Shown in pieces: positions 12,682 through 27,000 of a stretch of DNA of 64,000 nucleotides (within the stretch, counting starts at the first letter, position 1; each line of letters opens with the position of its first letter). Location of the stretch: contig JAOVVO010000030.1 in assembly GCA_028564675.1 (NCBI GenBank), positions 1 to 64,000 of the forward strand, written 5' to 3'. Both the position numbers and the translations under genes were made by a program. The notes below the pieces were generated by a model. It worked only from the letters and a program-made list of their open reading frames with translations. It made no database searches and was not told the DNA's origin. The stretch comes from Onchocerca lupi (lineage: Eukaryota > Nematoda > Chromadorea > Rhabditida > Onchocercidae).

Positions 12682-15600
12682 TATAGCATTAATATGATTA
12701 AATTTCGATTTTTTTGGCTCTATTTATTTTTTATTCTTTTGCTCGATCTTTTCTCATTAATCAAAATATATGCAAAGAAGAATTAATTCAGAGTTCTGAG
12801 TAAAAATAATTAGATTTATATGAAAAGTGATGGCACGAAGCATTTCCTCATAATTCAGAACTTTTACTAAATTATAGTTATTTTGCTGGAGTAGCAAAAC
12901 AGTATTTCGTCGTAATAGTATCAGAACTCATAATTTTCTGGATCAACCAAAACCCCAGTCATTCAAGTTCTATAATTCTTAACATTCCTACTGTGCGAGA
13001 AGAGATCATTGACATTTCAGACAACAAGATTTGTTGCAGTGCAAATTTTGATCTGGCTAAACGTAAGTTTTATTGTAAAAAGTGATTTACTTAAAAATCT
13101 TGAAATTCTGCATCTATTTGATTCTTATCGTCTCTAAAAGTTGCAATCTTCACTGTTTATTTAAAGTAATATATTCAGTTAATTGATTCTTCTTTCTTAA
13201 CTTGAGCATAAAGCGCATGAAAATTATTCAAATGAGTTTTTAAGTTCTTTAACGTACCACAATAAAATTTGGTCAAAGGATCAACCCAAAGGATAATTAT
13301 ATTAGATTAATATATAAAAAATAAATGCTTCGGTAAAATTAAATTTGTTGAAATTTGCTATGAATTATGTTCGCTCATTTTCTGAACGCTAAAAATCACA
13401 GTGTCTAATCATCGTTTTTTCCTGTAATCCACTTATTATACTTCAATATACATACATTATATTTGGTAAGATTAAATATGTTAAATGCATAATATTTACT
13501 GCTTAAGATAAAAGTCACATCCAACACTTACAGAATTTCAAATTTTATTCTGCGTATATAAGAAAAAAAAACTTGAAACTTCTTTCCACTCACTTTCAAG
13601 TCTCTTCTTCGTTCCTAACGAATAAATTTTCAAATCAGGATAGCAAAATTGTTTGTAATATTGCTAATGACTGAATATCGTTTATTCGCCAAAATGATCT
13701 TTGATATCAATTGCCTTTGCTAGAGCGTGATATTGTTTGTGATAAGCTTTATTTCATATTTAGTATGCTTTTTGAAAAAAAAAAATGAATTTCGATTAAA
13801 TTAGGTGAATCATAAAGTATAATATAAGATTTTCCACTTTTTATTCCGTCCATTTTGAAGCACTTTTTGATAGAATTACAATAGTAATTTCAACATATAA
13901 TAGTATCTCAAATTTCATTTGCAAAGTTGCATATAATTTAATCATAATATTTCAAGTTGCATATAAATTCCTGTACTGGGAATTTGTTTTAGTAGTCAAA
14001 ACAAACTCTAAATAATACACTTTTTCCAAATCGCTTTAATGTTAGCCTATTATTCTTAAACGACCAATGCATTGGAGATGATATTTAAATTTGACTTTTC
14101 AAAAACCAACGAATTTGTCTTCCATTTTACCAAGTTATTTCGCCCAGTATTGTTTACTTTCTACTCCATTTTAGAATATTGGAGTATGCTTATCAGTAAA
14201 AAATCAGGATGTATCCTCATTATTTGATGCATGACATTTTAAAAGGTACAATTTACGTCATTTGTGTCCTTTATACAATGATGCTACTGTCATTTACCTC
14301 AGCATTTGCTTTATGACAATAAAATTCCCCCCTAGAAAAGTTTATTTGGCAACCTCCTTCGTTTTCACTTTTTTTTACATTTTTTTCTATTATTTCATAA
14401 TTCTCATGCAGAAACCTCAAATTTAATCATCAATAAATTAAAATAGAGAATAACTTTTCAAAATTAATAAGAAAATGGTTGAAAGAATTTTTCGACTTTA
14501 AATTATTTGACAACTTCTTTGCAGAAATGACATTGAAATGCTCAATATTTTATTAGATAAAAATTCCTCATCAAAATTTTGGAATATTTTTATTCTTAAT
14601 TTAAATGAAAAAATGCCGAAAATAAATCTTGTTATAATTATCATTTGGGTATTACTTAAGCGAACTATTGCAGATTGTAAATTGCTCTGAAAATATTGCA
14701 TGATTCATAAAATTTTTTGCGACATGTCAGATAGTTAACAAGAGAATTTAAAGTTCATGACAGGTCTAGAAAATGAGAAGGTAGTTTAGATGCTAACAAC
14801 TCGAGGATTATCTCCCCTCAACAAGCATATTTATAGGCTTGCAACAATATTCGAAAAGATGCATGCCATTTTTTGCGTGGCATGCACTAATTGCCTGGCC
14901 AACGATCGCATGAACTGTATACCAAAGGGATGCGATTGAGCAATTACTGAAAAGGATTCTTGAATTAGTGGTAAGGCCAGTGAACCGGAACAATAACTAG
15001 CTTCATGGTAATAGTGACCTGTTTCAACTAGCGGATGCAGTAGGAAATCGACCGGTACAATAACAATTGTCTTGTTATAATAATTTGCATATTACTTCCT
15101 GATAATAATACCATTTGCGATTTTGGCTACTTCTCTCTCCTTTCACTTTTTCTCCTTTTTCACTCTTACTTTCTTCATTTTATAAGAATTTTATCAAAGC
15201 TTTTTTGTTTTTGTTCAATTTCATAATGAACGAGTGAAAAGCACATTCTATTTGCGCGTAGGATGCTGCGTACTACTATGTTGCAAGCTTTTGCTGCAAC
15301 TTGGAAGATTAGCCAACCTGTCAAATTGCTACCTGCTCTATCACTATCTTATGACACATTTTTAACATCTGATCTTTTTATTTAGAAACCATTCATTATT
15401 TTCGATATTCCGAAAAGCTCTTGACAATTCTGATATTTAGCTGTTAAGTTGCGAAAACTTTTGTGATCAATTGATAAAGCATTGATATATTCATCGACAT
15501 TCAAGTTTATCAAATTACTCGACATCAATTTCTCGGTTCATTCAATCAATTTGTCTATGAAATATACTGAGTTTGATTTTTTTTTCTTCTTTTAAGGCTA

Positions 15601-18600
15601 GTAAAGTTTTATTGTAACATGACTGAGATGACGAGAATAGCAAAATATTGAGGTGTTATTTGGTGCTGGGAGCAATTTGTCAATGTTCGTCATATGTCAT
15701 AGTGAGTGCTTATTTGTTTGATGGGAACCTGATAAGAAATGATTGGAGTACCTTGACACAATTACGTCAAACTGTGACATGCAGATAAGCAATCAAGATA
15801 TTGAGGGCATAAAGCCTACCTTACGTATTCTATAACTTCACGGCTTACCTGCATAACTCAGATTCAGTGATCACTAGAATCGAATTATCGTACTAATGAT
15901 TTTTATAACTGAAATCATTCTTTAAAACATATGATATAGAAAATCATGGTACTGGAATTCAAAATTTGTTTGAAAATATTTCATTCTAGAGTCGAACTAT
16001 TGGCAGTGTAAAAGGATGTGTACTAACTTACTGTTCACTACTTAAATCAACCAATTTAGCATTTTTTGAACAAAATAAGCATTGTTTACGTGAATGTGGG
16101 ATCTCTTTGTTTTTGCTTATAAGTCGCTATTTTCCATATCAACTGTTGGTTATTCATTCCAAAATCTACGCGCTTGAAATATTTCTCTTTAAATAAAAAA
16201 TTCCCTAGATTAAAAAAGACAGTTTGAGTCCCAAAACATGACCGAACTTTCAATTAGAAGTAAAATTTGAAAAAATTCGTTTAAATTTAATTTCAAGAAT
16301 TAATCTCTGTAGACCGTAATTTTTCATTTTGAGTGATGAATTGTGGGAATTTTATTTATTGCATTTGCTAAATACTTTCATAGAAGCAACTGATGAAATG
16401 TTCATTGCTATATGACATATCAGTTTGGCAATGGGATTGGCGTTTGTCCCTAGACACAGTATGAACTGCAATCAACGAATCGTATGCAACAAGACATAGT
16501 TTCCATGTATCTGTCAATCAATCTAACTTAAATTATTCAGATTGATTAACTAACCATTCGTATGTGACATTTCCAAACTTGAAACCTGCCATTTTATCTG
16601 CAACAAGAAACTTCAAGAATTTAGACTTTTTAATAATCTATTTATTAACGAATTAGTTCTTATCATTTTCGGTCAGAGATCAAAAACTTCATTGCTATCA
16701 CAAATAATATATTAATATTATAATTGATAAGCTTGCACTGATATAACTTGTATGTAAATTATCTTCTCAAATATACTTGATTATCTTGAAGAAAATTTTT
16801 TAAATTTCGCTAGTTTTAGCTGAAAAATTATGTAAGAAATCAATGCTTTCACTTAGTAAAAAAGGGATGAGCAAAACAAGTGAGTAGTATGAATGATACA
16901 TCCAGAATGCCATTCCACAAGCCTATTCGATTGGTAAGAGAGAGGAAGAAGAATTATGGATGAACTTAGATTAGAAGGATTAGCATTTGAGCTCGTTATT
17001 AGCATTGTAATGTACCTCTCAGCATTGCTATGTGCCTTCTCAACTCAATACTACCAACCTATCTAGGCTGCATATTCCGTGTGTGTATCTAATTAATGCT
17101 CGGTACAATTGGAACAAATTACGCTTTAAATTTAAATGAATATCTATCTGTTTTAGGAAAAATTTTTCAGAATTCGTCTTTAAATTATAAAATGCAAAAA
17201 AAAAAAAAAATCGCTTTTGATTAGAATTCCAGGAGTTCAATCCATTATTATTTTCAGTAGTTAGATGCAATCAAGTTTAAGCATAATATCAGAGAATTTT
17301 TTAGAAGAAAGTTGAAGCTCAAGGAAGGTGTGAATCTGATGATACTTTGTCAAAATTACTGCAGATTGAAGTGCTTAGTATTAGATTTTTAAGTTTGCCT
17401 TAAAAACTGAAGAAATGATGAAGAATCATTACTTTTTATTTAATAAAGATCCCTTTAATAATTTGATAATAAATATTCAAGTTTAAATCTATTCTTACGC
17501 AAATTATTCCTGTAATTATGTGCAGTAAATACCTAAAATCGTTTTCATAATCAGTTTAAAAAGCGAAAACAGACTGAAATGTTCACTCATGAAAATGCAC
17601 AAAAAATTCAATGATAGTTGAATCCATTTTTCCATATCAGAGCAGTTTTATTATCCAGTATCAATTATTTAATCTACACGATCTGTCAAAACTACCGTTA
17701 TGGAGAGTAGTGTTGATGGTAGAGATCTCTCTGTCATATTGTAAAGGATCAGAATATTCCTGTAGATTTAATATGGTTGCAGTTCCGAATTGCCATAGAA
17801 TTAATATCACTGAAATTCGAAGTGCAGTAAGCTTGCTTTAGTCGTCTATCTGTTAAGCTGTCTCGTAAAACTATGCATATCCTGCATGCAAAATTGTCGT
17901 AATCATTTTGATACTACAAGCATTTTACTGCCATAAGTAGGAAATTTGGAAATTTATATTTAAAAATTAGGAAGCATTATGTGATTTGTAAGTAACGATT
18001 TGCAGTTTGCAAGCATCTCAGAAATGAAACAATACTCTTTTGCTTGAATCACTCGAACGATATAGTTAAAAGCAGTGCTGCTAAGAATACTTGTTGAAAT
18101 AAATTTCGGAACAATTAATGCTTTCAGGATATAATAAGTATTTGAAATAAGATGGGATGGAGTCATATTTAAGCCAAAAAAAAAAAACTTTGACTATTTT
18201 TAAAATATTTAGAGTTAACAATAGATACAGAAATTATCAATTTATAAATTTTTAGCGAAGAGGGTGATGGAAAGCAGCAGAGAAGGAGAGGCTGAGCAAA
18301 AGTGACAATCGACCCAATCTATGCACCATTCCATTGATTTAGTGAATTTTTTTTTTCAATTTTGAAAAAATTTGTGGATTAATAGAATTCCACCACCACT
18401 ACTTTATATTTAACAGACTGCTGGGGCGAACATTTTTCAAATTTTCTAACAAAATAGTAATAACAAAATAAATATAATACCATTTGGAAGATATGGATGG
18501 TCAAGAATGGTGACTACTTGAAAAGGTTGAATAGGCTGTATCGGAATTGTAAATTTAATGGAACTGATATTATTAATTCGAATACACTCATAAGATATGA

Positions 18601-18960
18601 TCACTTAAATATCCTAACGAGTAGCACTGGATGAGGATAGTGGCAATGCAAGAAGAGATGAGAGGACACACACTTTCCAAGTGTACGCAATTTAGAGCAT
18701 TAGAAGTAGAAAGCCCGCAGATACGGTAACTCTCTGCAACTGATTGGTCTATCTCACCTTCATTGATCTGCTCTATTGGCTCACCTAAACATAAATGCTG
18801 AACGTTCCCGTCCCAAACAAACCCGTGGAAAGACTTTGCTTTCAAAACTAAAAACTTACGTTGGAGGCGCTGCGGCTTGCGCTGCGTACACATGCATATA
18901 TATGTGCAATTGCTGCCTGTGACACGGAAAAGAAGGCAAAATTTATAGACATCACATACA

Positions 18961-18968
18961 TGCACATG

Positions 18969-19001
<33 letters not shown>

Positions 19002-19002
19002 G
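18961..19002. repeat. (CA)n microsatellite
   Basis: CA repeats flanked by CATA-type sequence in the region upstream of pax-6. Generates spurious minus-strand Cys/Val frames. Confidence 0.95.
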
Positions 19003-19068
19003 CATATATACAACATATACATACACATCGAATGATACAAGACGGTGCGTTGGAAACAAGCCTTTTTT

Positions 19069-19085
19069 GGATATTCACGCAAAAG
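19069..19085 (+). promoter_or_regulatory. Weaker candidate Pax6 site
   Basis: ATATTCACGCAAAAGTG shares TTCACGCA with the Pax6 paired-domain consensus but misses the following TG. Listed because it lies 460 bases from the better site. Confidence 0.2.
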
Positions 19086-19529
19086 TGTTTCAAGTCTGCT
19101 TTTCTGATATATCCTGGTAAATCTTTTCAACTAATTAATTCATTAACTAAAACTTCTTTCTAAGTCTTAAAGTTCGAGGAAAATTTATAGAATGATTTCA
19201 TCGAAGAGGCTTGCAGCAAGATAAGATGGAGAGAAATGCAATCGTCTAGTGGAAATTGTTTCCAGGTACCGGATGATGATAATGCTCTGTTTCATAGGTT
19301 TTGCCTTTTTGAACCGCGGAATGGTGCTGCTATTTTGTTGCAAAAAAATGGTGCATTTGCGAATAATAAATATAAATGTAGGAAGAAAAGGATACAACTG
19401 CAACCCTTCAGTGCAGCTGGTGAAGCAGAAACAACTGCACAGCTCATATACAGACATCGAATATACGCCTGATTAGGCCCGTCGCCTCTCGCGTGTCGGT
19501 TCACTTAATTTTCAGAGAAATCATTTGAT

Positions 19530-19546
19530 TTCACGCGTGAACTGCC
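19530..19546 (+). promoter_or_regulatory. Candidate Pax6 paired-domain binding site upstream of pax-6
   Basis: TTCACGCGTGAACTGCC contains the core TTCACGCNTGA of the in vitro Pax6 paired-domain consensus (remembered as ANNTTCACGCWTGANTKMNY). It differs at W (G) and at the T after TGAN (C). The core is also the 10-base palindrome TCACGCGTGA. It lies 1.4 kb before exon 1 in a GC-richer block. Binding is inferred. Confidence 0.45.
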
Positions 19547-20499
19547 ACCCCTTTCCATTTCTCCTAAATACACAAATCATCAGTGGCAGCAGCAGGAGGA
19601 GCAGGAATAAGTAGCATCATCATCATCATCTTCAGCGTCATTCCTATTTTACCAGCTAACCGCTTCCATCTTCGTCAGAATCCTCTACCTGGATATTTTG
19701 CCCAAAGCTATCCAGAATCCATGATATCTCGTTTTATCTTGCAATCGGTATTACCAACTGATAGCGTGAATTATACATCTATGCTTATGATGACGATATC
19801 ATGCTCTTTCTCAGTTCAACAATATACCATGATTTTTGTTGAACAAAGAACGACATGATCAAATCAGTTCTACATTATTATTGAGCGTTGAGAAATCTGA
19901 ATTACATGCAGTAATCTCGTTTCTAACGGTTAAATCCATAATCATTTGTGAAATTCATGAGGAATTTCTGAATATACTCATTCTTATTTCATTTTTTATA
20001 GAAAAAACTTGCTCGTAAATACACTTTTTATGCTTTGGAATATTTTTCAAAAGTAATTAAACTTTGTGTAAGTTCAGAAAACATTTTCCTTTTTCATACG
20101 GAAATTCGAAAAACTAAGATTAATTTAAAGCATCAGTATCAGTCAGATAAATCTGTCAGTTTCTTATCATCTGAAAAATCATTATTATAGTAGAGACCAA
20201 TCATACTTGCTTCTGCAAATATTCTGCAAGGAATTATATTTAACTGTATTATGAAGTTTCATATTTACATTATAATTTCGCAACTTGGAACAAAATGTGT
20301 CAGGTTGTTTTGAAATATTCTTGTGCATCACTTACTAGCCTCAGAAACTGTCAAAGGTCACAACAAAAGCCATTTGTAATCATAATGATATATTTTGACA
20401 AATGCTCTCGTATTTGCATTCTGTATCATATGTGCGTTACATTGGTAAAAAACACAATTACTCATTTTCTACTTTTGGTTAATTCTGGTTTGAACATTC

Positions 20500-20522
20500 G
20501 ATCACTTTCGATCGAAGTGATC
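20500..20522. repeat. Short palindrome GATCACTT...AAGTGATC
   Basis: Eight-base arms flank CGATCG plus one base, about 390 bases before the first pax-6 exon. Its position makes it a candidate dimeric factor-binding site, but nothing identifies the factor. Confidence 0.4.
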
Positions 20523-20911
20523 CTAAATTATTTGCTGAATCTATTTATTTTGAAAAATTACCTTAGAAATTTTGAAATGTGCAAAAATGATAATTTTTAT
20601 CGTTGCCACAGGTAGAGTCAGGCTGCGATCGATAGGTAAGCAGTAACTGACGTGAAGCGATCATTATCCTGTATTTATCCGTTGCTCTCACCTGAGCTGC
20701 ACACTTTCGTTTTTCAAATAATGCGCTTGTGCATCAATTCTTCCTGACAAGTATTCATTTCGATAAAATTAAATTAAGCTTAATTCCTTGCTAATAAACT
20801 ATGGATATGTATGAATACCACCTAATAATCCAGCTAATTTCCATCCCAAGAGATAATAAAATGTTGAAACTTCATCAGTCAAGATTTGATCATTCTTACC
20901 GTATCTTTCAG

Positions 20912-21070
20912 GTGATTGGAAAGGAAGTGATTGAGTGCTTCTAGTAGCTACAGCAACTGCACAGGCTGTGGTTACTTCGATAACAGCAGCCTGTCGGCGA
21001 GGTGTTCAATCGATGTCTTATGTTGCTTTTACAGCTGAACATGACCAGAACGTAATGCCGTGCAATCGAG
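20912..21070 (+). CDS. pax-6: pax-6 exon 1: 5' UTR plus N-terminal coding segment
   Basis: A polypyrimidine acceptor (cgtatctttcag, AG at 20910-20911) precedes an exon with donor GTGAGT at 21071. The acceptor may be an SL trans-splice site, as is common in nematodes. An in-frame TGA at 20932 is followed by the first ATG at 21013. The encoded MSYVAFTAEHDQNVMPCNR ends with one base (G), exactly the phase needed to join exon 2 (AT TCT), making Asp before SGHTGVNQLGG. A second ATG at 21055 would give a five-residue leader like the short leader of vertebrate Pax6. Coding starts at 21013; 20912-21012 would be 5' UTR. Upstream non-coding exons cannot be excluded. The evidence is splice signals, composition and phase only. 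Confidence 0.55.
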
Positions 21071-24000
21071 GTGAGTATTTCATTTAAATCTTCTCTTTTC
21101 TTGGAAAAAAGAAAGAAAGAAAAGTATTTCTTTTCATACTTGAAGATATTTATTTCTATTGCATCCTGGAAAGACAGATTTTCTTTGATCCATCCATCAA
21201 CAATAAACTCAATTTTGTAATTTACCAATTGCTTATTTCAGTTTGCCAATTTACCCTTTTCATCCAATTGCTTATTCTTCCACATTTCCAAACCTATTTT
21301 AAATTCTTTGAACTTTTTCAAGCATCAATTTCATTTCTGAGCAAAGTTTTTATGGATATTTCGTTTACCGAAATTGGCAGACGCATTGAAAACTCCATAT
21401 CTTCTTATTCTTGAAATTCTCAACACAAAAATAAAAAAAATAGATTATAATTTGTTTTTTTTTCCTGTAACTTACAGTATTACTTAATCTAGAGCGTAAT
21501 TCAATTCAATTTATCACCAAATACTTACCCAGATGTTTTGAATTCCAATGGTTTTCCTTACAAATATCTGTAGAATTTTTAAACATTGAAAGTAGGCTCA
21601 TTACTTATGAGTTTATTCTTTCTCTGTGGATCTCTTCCTAAGAATAACTCAATCAGCTAATTGCGTAAGTCTTCAAATTAGCTTCCACATATAAATATGA
21701 GAGACTGCATGTTATAAAGAGAGATTTAACTTCTTCGTTTGCATTATTTAAACTAGGTGTCAGTCACAGCATCACAGAATTAATTTAATTTTGATATTCT
21801 CTCGGGTATTCATCTCACCGTCCATTCATTTCTTTCCCTTTCACCAAATGACATTCATAGACCGATAACACTTATAGAATTTTATTTTATAGAAAAACAA
21901 AATTTCAAATTGAAGTTTGAAAACTTCTCAAAAAATGCATTGTTTTTAAAAATAATTATAAAGCTCTTTTTGTAATCCATGAATCCGTCATCGGAACCAG
22001 AAACTTTTTATTCTATCATTATCAGTGGTTGCTTATTTTATTCAAGGGTCTTATAAAGTTTCGAGTGGGCGATAGGTTATAGTTTGTTTTGTTTTTTTTT
22101 TTGAAATTATTCTTAATGTAGTTATACAGCAAATCAATTTTAGTATTTATAAAATGTACTGCACAATAGGTATTCCTTATCTCGGAAAATTTCGATTTGA
22201 AAATTACGCTGAATGTTGTCTCCTACTTGGTACACTCAATATCAATGTTTGCCTCGGATAATCTTAGATTTAGATTAATTAGGTTATTAGATTTTAGAAA
22301 GCATGATGATCGATTAATAATATTTATATTGTTTTCTTCCATTTAGGTCTTCTTTTATTATATATTCTTACATCAGTAATTTTGTTTTCTGATTTTTTTT
22401 CCAACTGGATTAGCTTCATTTTTCATCATTTGAAACATTCTTGATTTATGATGGCTCATTTGATTGGACTTATTTCATTATGAAAAGCCATATAATTATG
22501 AAAAATTGGAAGCATCATGCACCAGTCTTTATTTTTTCCTTCAAATTTGTGCTTCCTCAATATACTGGGCGAACATATCAAACGCATGACATTCTTTTGA
22601 TCATCAGCTTTAAGTAAAAAGATTTTGAGCAGAATTTATTTTGTGACTCTTTTATTCCTCTTTCTCCTTCTCTCTTTAAAAATGCAAATGTATCATTTCC
22701 AAATTTCAGATAGATTAGATTTATTCAAAAAAAAAAAAAAAAAAAAAAACTAGTTAGTTGGAACTTAAGAGCAAATCTTTTCAAGCAAAAGAGTGGGAAT
22801 GAATAATTTGGCATTTTTGAAAGGTTATTTTATTGTGAAAATTGAATATTTGACAAAAACCGTTACGAATGAGGAATTTAACGACGTACGGAAATGATAG
22901 GTTGCGTCCTAAGAAGAACTATCCATGAACTGCATCGTTAACGAATTGCCAATTGTCCATTCAGCAGTATTTTCGACAATTCACATAAATCACAAACCAG
23001 TTTTTATTGGTTATTCAAAAACTTTTCGAATTTAAGTTGAAATGCACTTAATTCAAGTCTCATTCAGAAGCCTGGATCTACAAAGAGACTTTATCACACA
23101 TAGGGCCAGAGAAATTGGTTTGATATAGTTAAAAATTGAATTTAAAATATCTATTTATACATTTGCAAACAAACTTATGATAAAATTATATTTTCTCAGC
23201 TCTTATAAAATCAAAAAACGAGATTTCGTCCAATTAACAAAATGAGAGAATAAGAATTTACTTTACAAATAGTTCTTGGAAGAGCTTGTATGGAGTTTTC
23301 TCTATAAAATGAAAGTAACACAATGGTATGGATGTAATAATTTCTTGCTTTCAATCTTTAAAGAGAATTAGATTCTTAAAATTTATCTGGTAGAGAGTAA
23401 AAATGAATCTTAGTCATTAATTTTTTTTTTTTTTTTGAAATTTTCCAACTTCAGATCGATTGCATAATTTTATTTCATTGGTCTAAAATTTTGCATCAGT
23501 CTTTTCCACTTCCTAAGCCATCATAATAAACAAAAAGTTGATTCGAAGAGCAGAAGCCAATCATACCCTGCATTCCAAGTTTCTTGTTTATATCGAAAAT
23601 AACTAGCCTTACCTATAATTTTCACTCTGTCTCCTCATTCTACCTTTCCTTTCTCTTTTAATATTATCGATCCATCGACGTTTGCTATCTGAAGTAGTTA
23701 TCATTGTTTATCATGAGATTTCAAATTTCAATTGATAGAAAAGCATGCGAAATTTTGGCATGTTTTGCTAGAACTAATTGATTGACTTCTGACTACTGGT
23801 TGATGAAATGATTGAATTGAGTGGTCGAAGAAATGTTCATTAGCGATATCGTTAAAATTGAAAAGTGATGAGTGGAAGACGGCAATAGCAATGTTTGATA
23901 TGTTTCTACAAAATGTGAGAACATGATGAATGATCGTTGCAAGTGATCATACGGTTGTTAATAACTGTTTTTTCCTCCTCATCTTCAAACCGACTAATTT

Positions 24001-27000
24001 TCCTGTTTTTACTCTGAAATTTACGACGACAACAATGATTTTTGTGACACGGGAAGGAGGAGGAGGAGGAGGAATTGATGGTAGTAGTTGAACGAGTTTG
24101 CCCTTCTAGCATCAACTGTTGGCCAGCGTATCGGAGACACTTTGACAACGAACCATCATCATCCCATATCGTTTGCTATCGCGCTTTGTTAGACATCGCA
24201 GCAACTCATCATTCAAATTGAAAAAAATGAAAGGAAAAAAAAGATCATGAATTTGTACAAAGAAATTGAAGTTTTTTGTAAGCTTTCTTACGTCTTACTT
24301 TTGTCCAATTTTTTGCAAGCAAATGTAAATTGGACTGAATTGTTGTGCTATTTCGATTTTTTACTATCAAATTAAGATAAATTTTCTCTAAAAATTTAAA
24401 ATTTTTACTTATTAAATCAAAGATAATTCAGACAAAGTGTTGCTTCTGTATGTAAAAGATGCAAATTGAATTTTTATTTTTCGCATTATTAAAACAAATT
24501 TTGTGGGGTATTTAAGTATCATAGTGCTAAAACAAATTACTGCTAGCCGGACATGAAACAGAACTGGTACCATAAAATCTCAGAATTATTCCAGAAAGAC
24601 AAATTTAGCTTGATGTGTTGTTACCCGCATCTTAGTAATACCAAGTAATCTAATGAATGGCACCTTTGGTCTATTTTGATGATTCGATAATAAAAAAGAG
24701 ACAACATTCAGATAGGTCATGTTGATTGGTTACTGTATGATGATGATATTGAAAGTATAGGTGTGAAAAATAGGGATGAATTGGATTGTGTGAATTGGAG
24801 TGGGGCCATTATGAAGCGTGATATGTAAATAATGGGAAGGATATCTGGACAGAATTTGGGTTTGAAAGGTATGTCGGTGAAGTGAAAGGTAAAGGAGAGA
24901 TACGGCTCAAAGGGGGAAGAAAGGCCATTATGATGATTGAGCTGAGCTTCCCTTCCAGTAATAGACTGGAGTTGTTTCATTGAAAATAGAACCATTGATG
25001 GTGATGATAGATATCCAATACTATCAAACAAGGACAGAGCCCTAAAATTAAATACCTCTTTGGCCTAAGTCTCCTTTTCAACACTTTTCAAAATTGTATT
25101 GCTTCAACTTCAATCATTCTATTTTATTTCCACATTGCCTGTTCAAAGCATAGTCTCCATTTTTGAGTATCCAGAATTTCAAACAATTTCTATGAGTGAA
25201 TAAAATTGCACAATAAAAAATACAAATGCGGAAGCTATTGCAATTTTCCTAAAATGCATAAATATTAAAATCATTCACAATTATTATTTTATGACTGTTG
25301 TAATCATATAAGAAAGAAAAAAACTCTATGACTTTTTTTTTAATCAAATTTGGGCGACAAAATTTACATCAGTGAATTATAAAAATTATTGAACTTTTTA
25401 CCATGAAAAAATTTTCACCACTTATTCAAATTAATTTAGCTAACAATTTTTAAGGATTTTAAGTGTCCGACATTCATACCTGAATTATTTTAGCACACGG
25501 AAAATCCTGGAAAAATCGGAAAAATTCATGATTTTCTTAGCAAGCTACAGATTACTCAATCATCAAGATTAACTGAAATAATTAATTGAGATGGGTAATT
25601 GGTTAACTTCAACATCAGGTTTTTCCAGGCATTGACTAATCGTCTGTCATTCATTGCGATGCGTTATTGTTGCATTTTGCGGAGATAAACACAAGGGTCA
25701 ATTAAAACACGCTTTATAGGCAATTGGAAATATTTATTAACCGCTACCGTAATCCACTTAAGAGGACTAAAAGTTCCCTTCTTGTGGAGATGTACTTGTT
25801 CTTCAATAAATGTTATGGCCAATACAATCATTTCTTGAAAATTTCTTGCAATTGTGTTAGTAAAACAAGCAATTGAAAATAAAAAACAAATTAGAACTTG
25901 CTTAATAATGGTTAGCACTTGTTTAATAAACGAATTTTGAAGTATACTTCCACAAACATCTTTATAGTAAATATTTGCAGCTGTTTTAAAGTTCATTTTC
26001 ACTTACAATATATGATTTTAGAATAATGATTCAAATTAGGTATAGCTTTTGAACTAAGATAATTCATAAATACTAATACATTTAATATGAAGTTTATATT
26101 CAGAAAACTTTATGAAGATTTTTTTAATGATCTATATTTAATTTCATGATGTGAAATTTTTCGTAATTTTACTATTCTTACACTAAGGGTCTTTAAGCTG
26201 ATTTTTTTCAACTTTTTCAAACTTAGATTAAATTAAAATTAAAAGTTTATGGGTTTTTTCTTAAATAAGAGATCATTATAAAATTATGTAAGCATCTCAT
26301 GCATCAACAAATTTGCAGTGAAGATATTTATGAGTGATGACATCTGTTTATGCACGCTTACAGTAAATGATGGTTTGCAGTGATTGCATTGCATGCATTG
26401 CATGATGAAAAGTACTTCGTCCAATTTTTCGCTGCAAGCGGACAGTTAGCTCACTGAGAAGTGATTGATGAGAGCTTCTGAGAGCGCGTTATGTAGAGAA
26501 ATCGGGCCCCCTACGGCTAGGCCAGATTCCATGGCGGCTACTGTTTTCAAACTGACCCATCATCATCATCACTGAGATCTTTGTAATCAAACCATAAGGG
26601 CCATATTATTTGCCGTCTAAACCGAAAATTAATTTGATAAAATGCGATAATACCTAATTATTTGCAATTTGAATTTTACTTGGCTCTTTTTCCTAATTTC
26701 ATTTTTTGTTTGGTATTATAGATTTGCTATTGGAAACGGTTAATCAAGGAAATGCATCATATGTTTTGTTTAATCGAATTTCGTAAATTTCTGATTCAGA
26801 CTTTATTTACAGCTATTAAGTTCATTAAATTTTATCAGAATGAGCAGTACTCTCCACCTCTTCAGCATGCTTCGCATTCTAATGGTCGTGCGATCACTCA
26901 TCAGGCACAGCCAGCATTTGCTTTCCGAAAAAGATTTGTGATTACGATTTATGATAACGTCTTGTTTCATCCAACTTTCTCTTAAGAATCGCCAGCAATC

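Larger units (their letters stand above)
8100..18779. other. Gene-poor region upstream of pax-6
   Basis: Mostly AT-rich sequence. Items noted separately are the inverted repeat at 9404, two weak small frames, and the GTGCA repeat. A coding-like patch near 10.44-10.55 kb (IEEEEMIQMLVECACQYKVE) ends at a stop without splice partners. Distal pax-6 enhancers could lie here but cannot be recognised by eye. Confidence 0.4.
18780..19860. promoter_or_regulatory. GC-richer block, likely pax-6 upstream regulatory/promoter region
   Basis: Base composition rises sharply here relative to the AT-rich flanks. It holds the CA repeat, CpG-bearing segments (around 18865-18895, 19485-19550), the candidate Pax6 sites and Gly/Ala-like CAG/GGA triplet runs near 19583. 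Several overlapping open frames exist, but none has splice support or recognisable protein. I read it as regulatory or untranslated DNA. Confidence 0.35.

Noticed and set aside
18588..19163. 180-codon minus-strand frame and overlapping plus-strand frames
   Set aside because: They run through the (CA)n repeat and several frames are open at once; no domain. A donor-like GTAAGT on the minus strand near 18856 has no convincing exon.
24717..25031. 104-codon minus-strand frame
   Set aside because: Starts at TTG, Ser/Phe/Ile-rich, no domain, no splice partners; lies in the inferred pax-6 intron 1.
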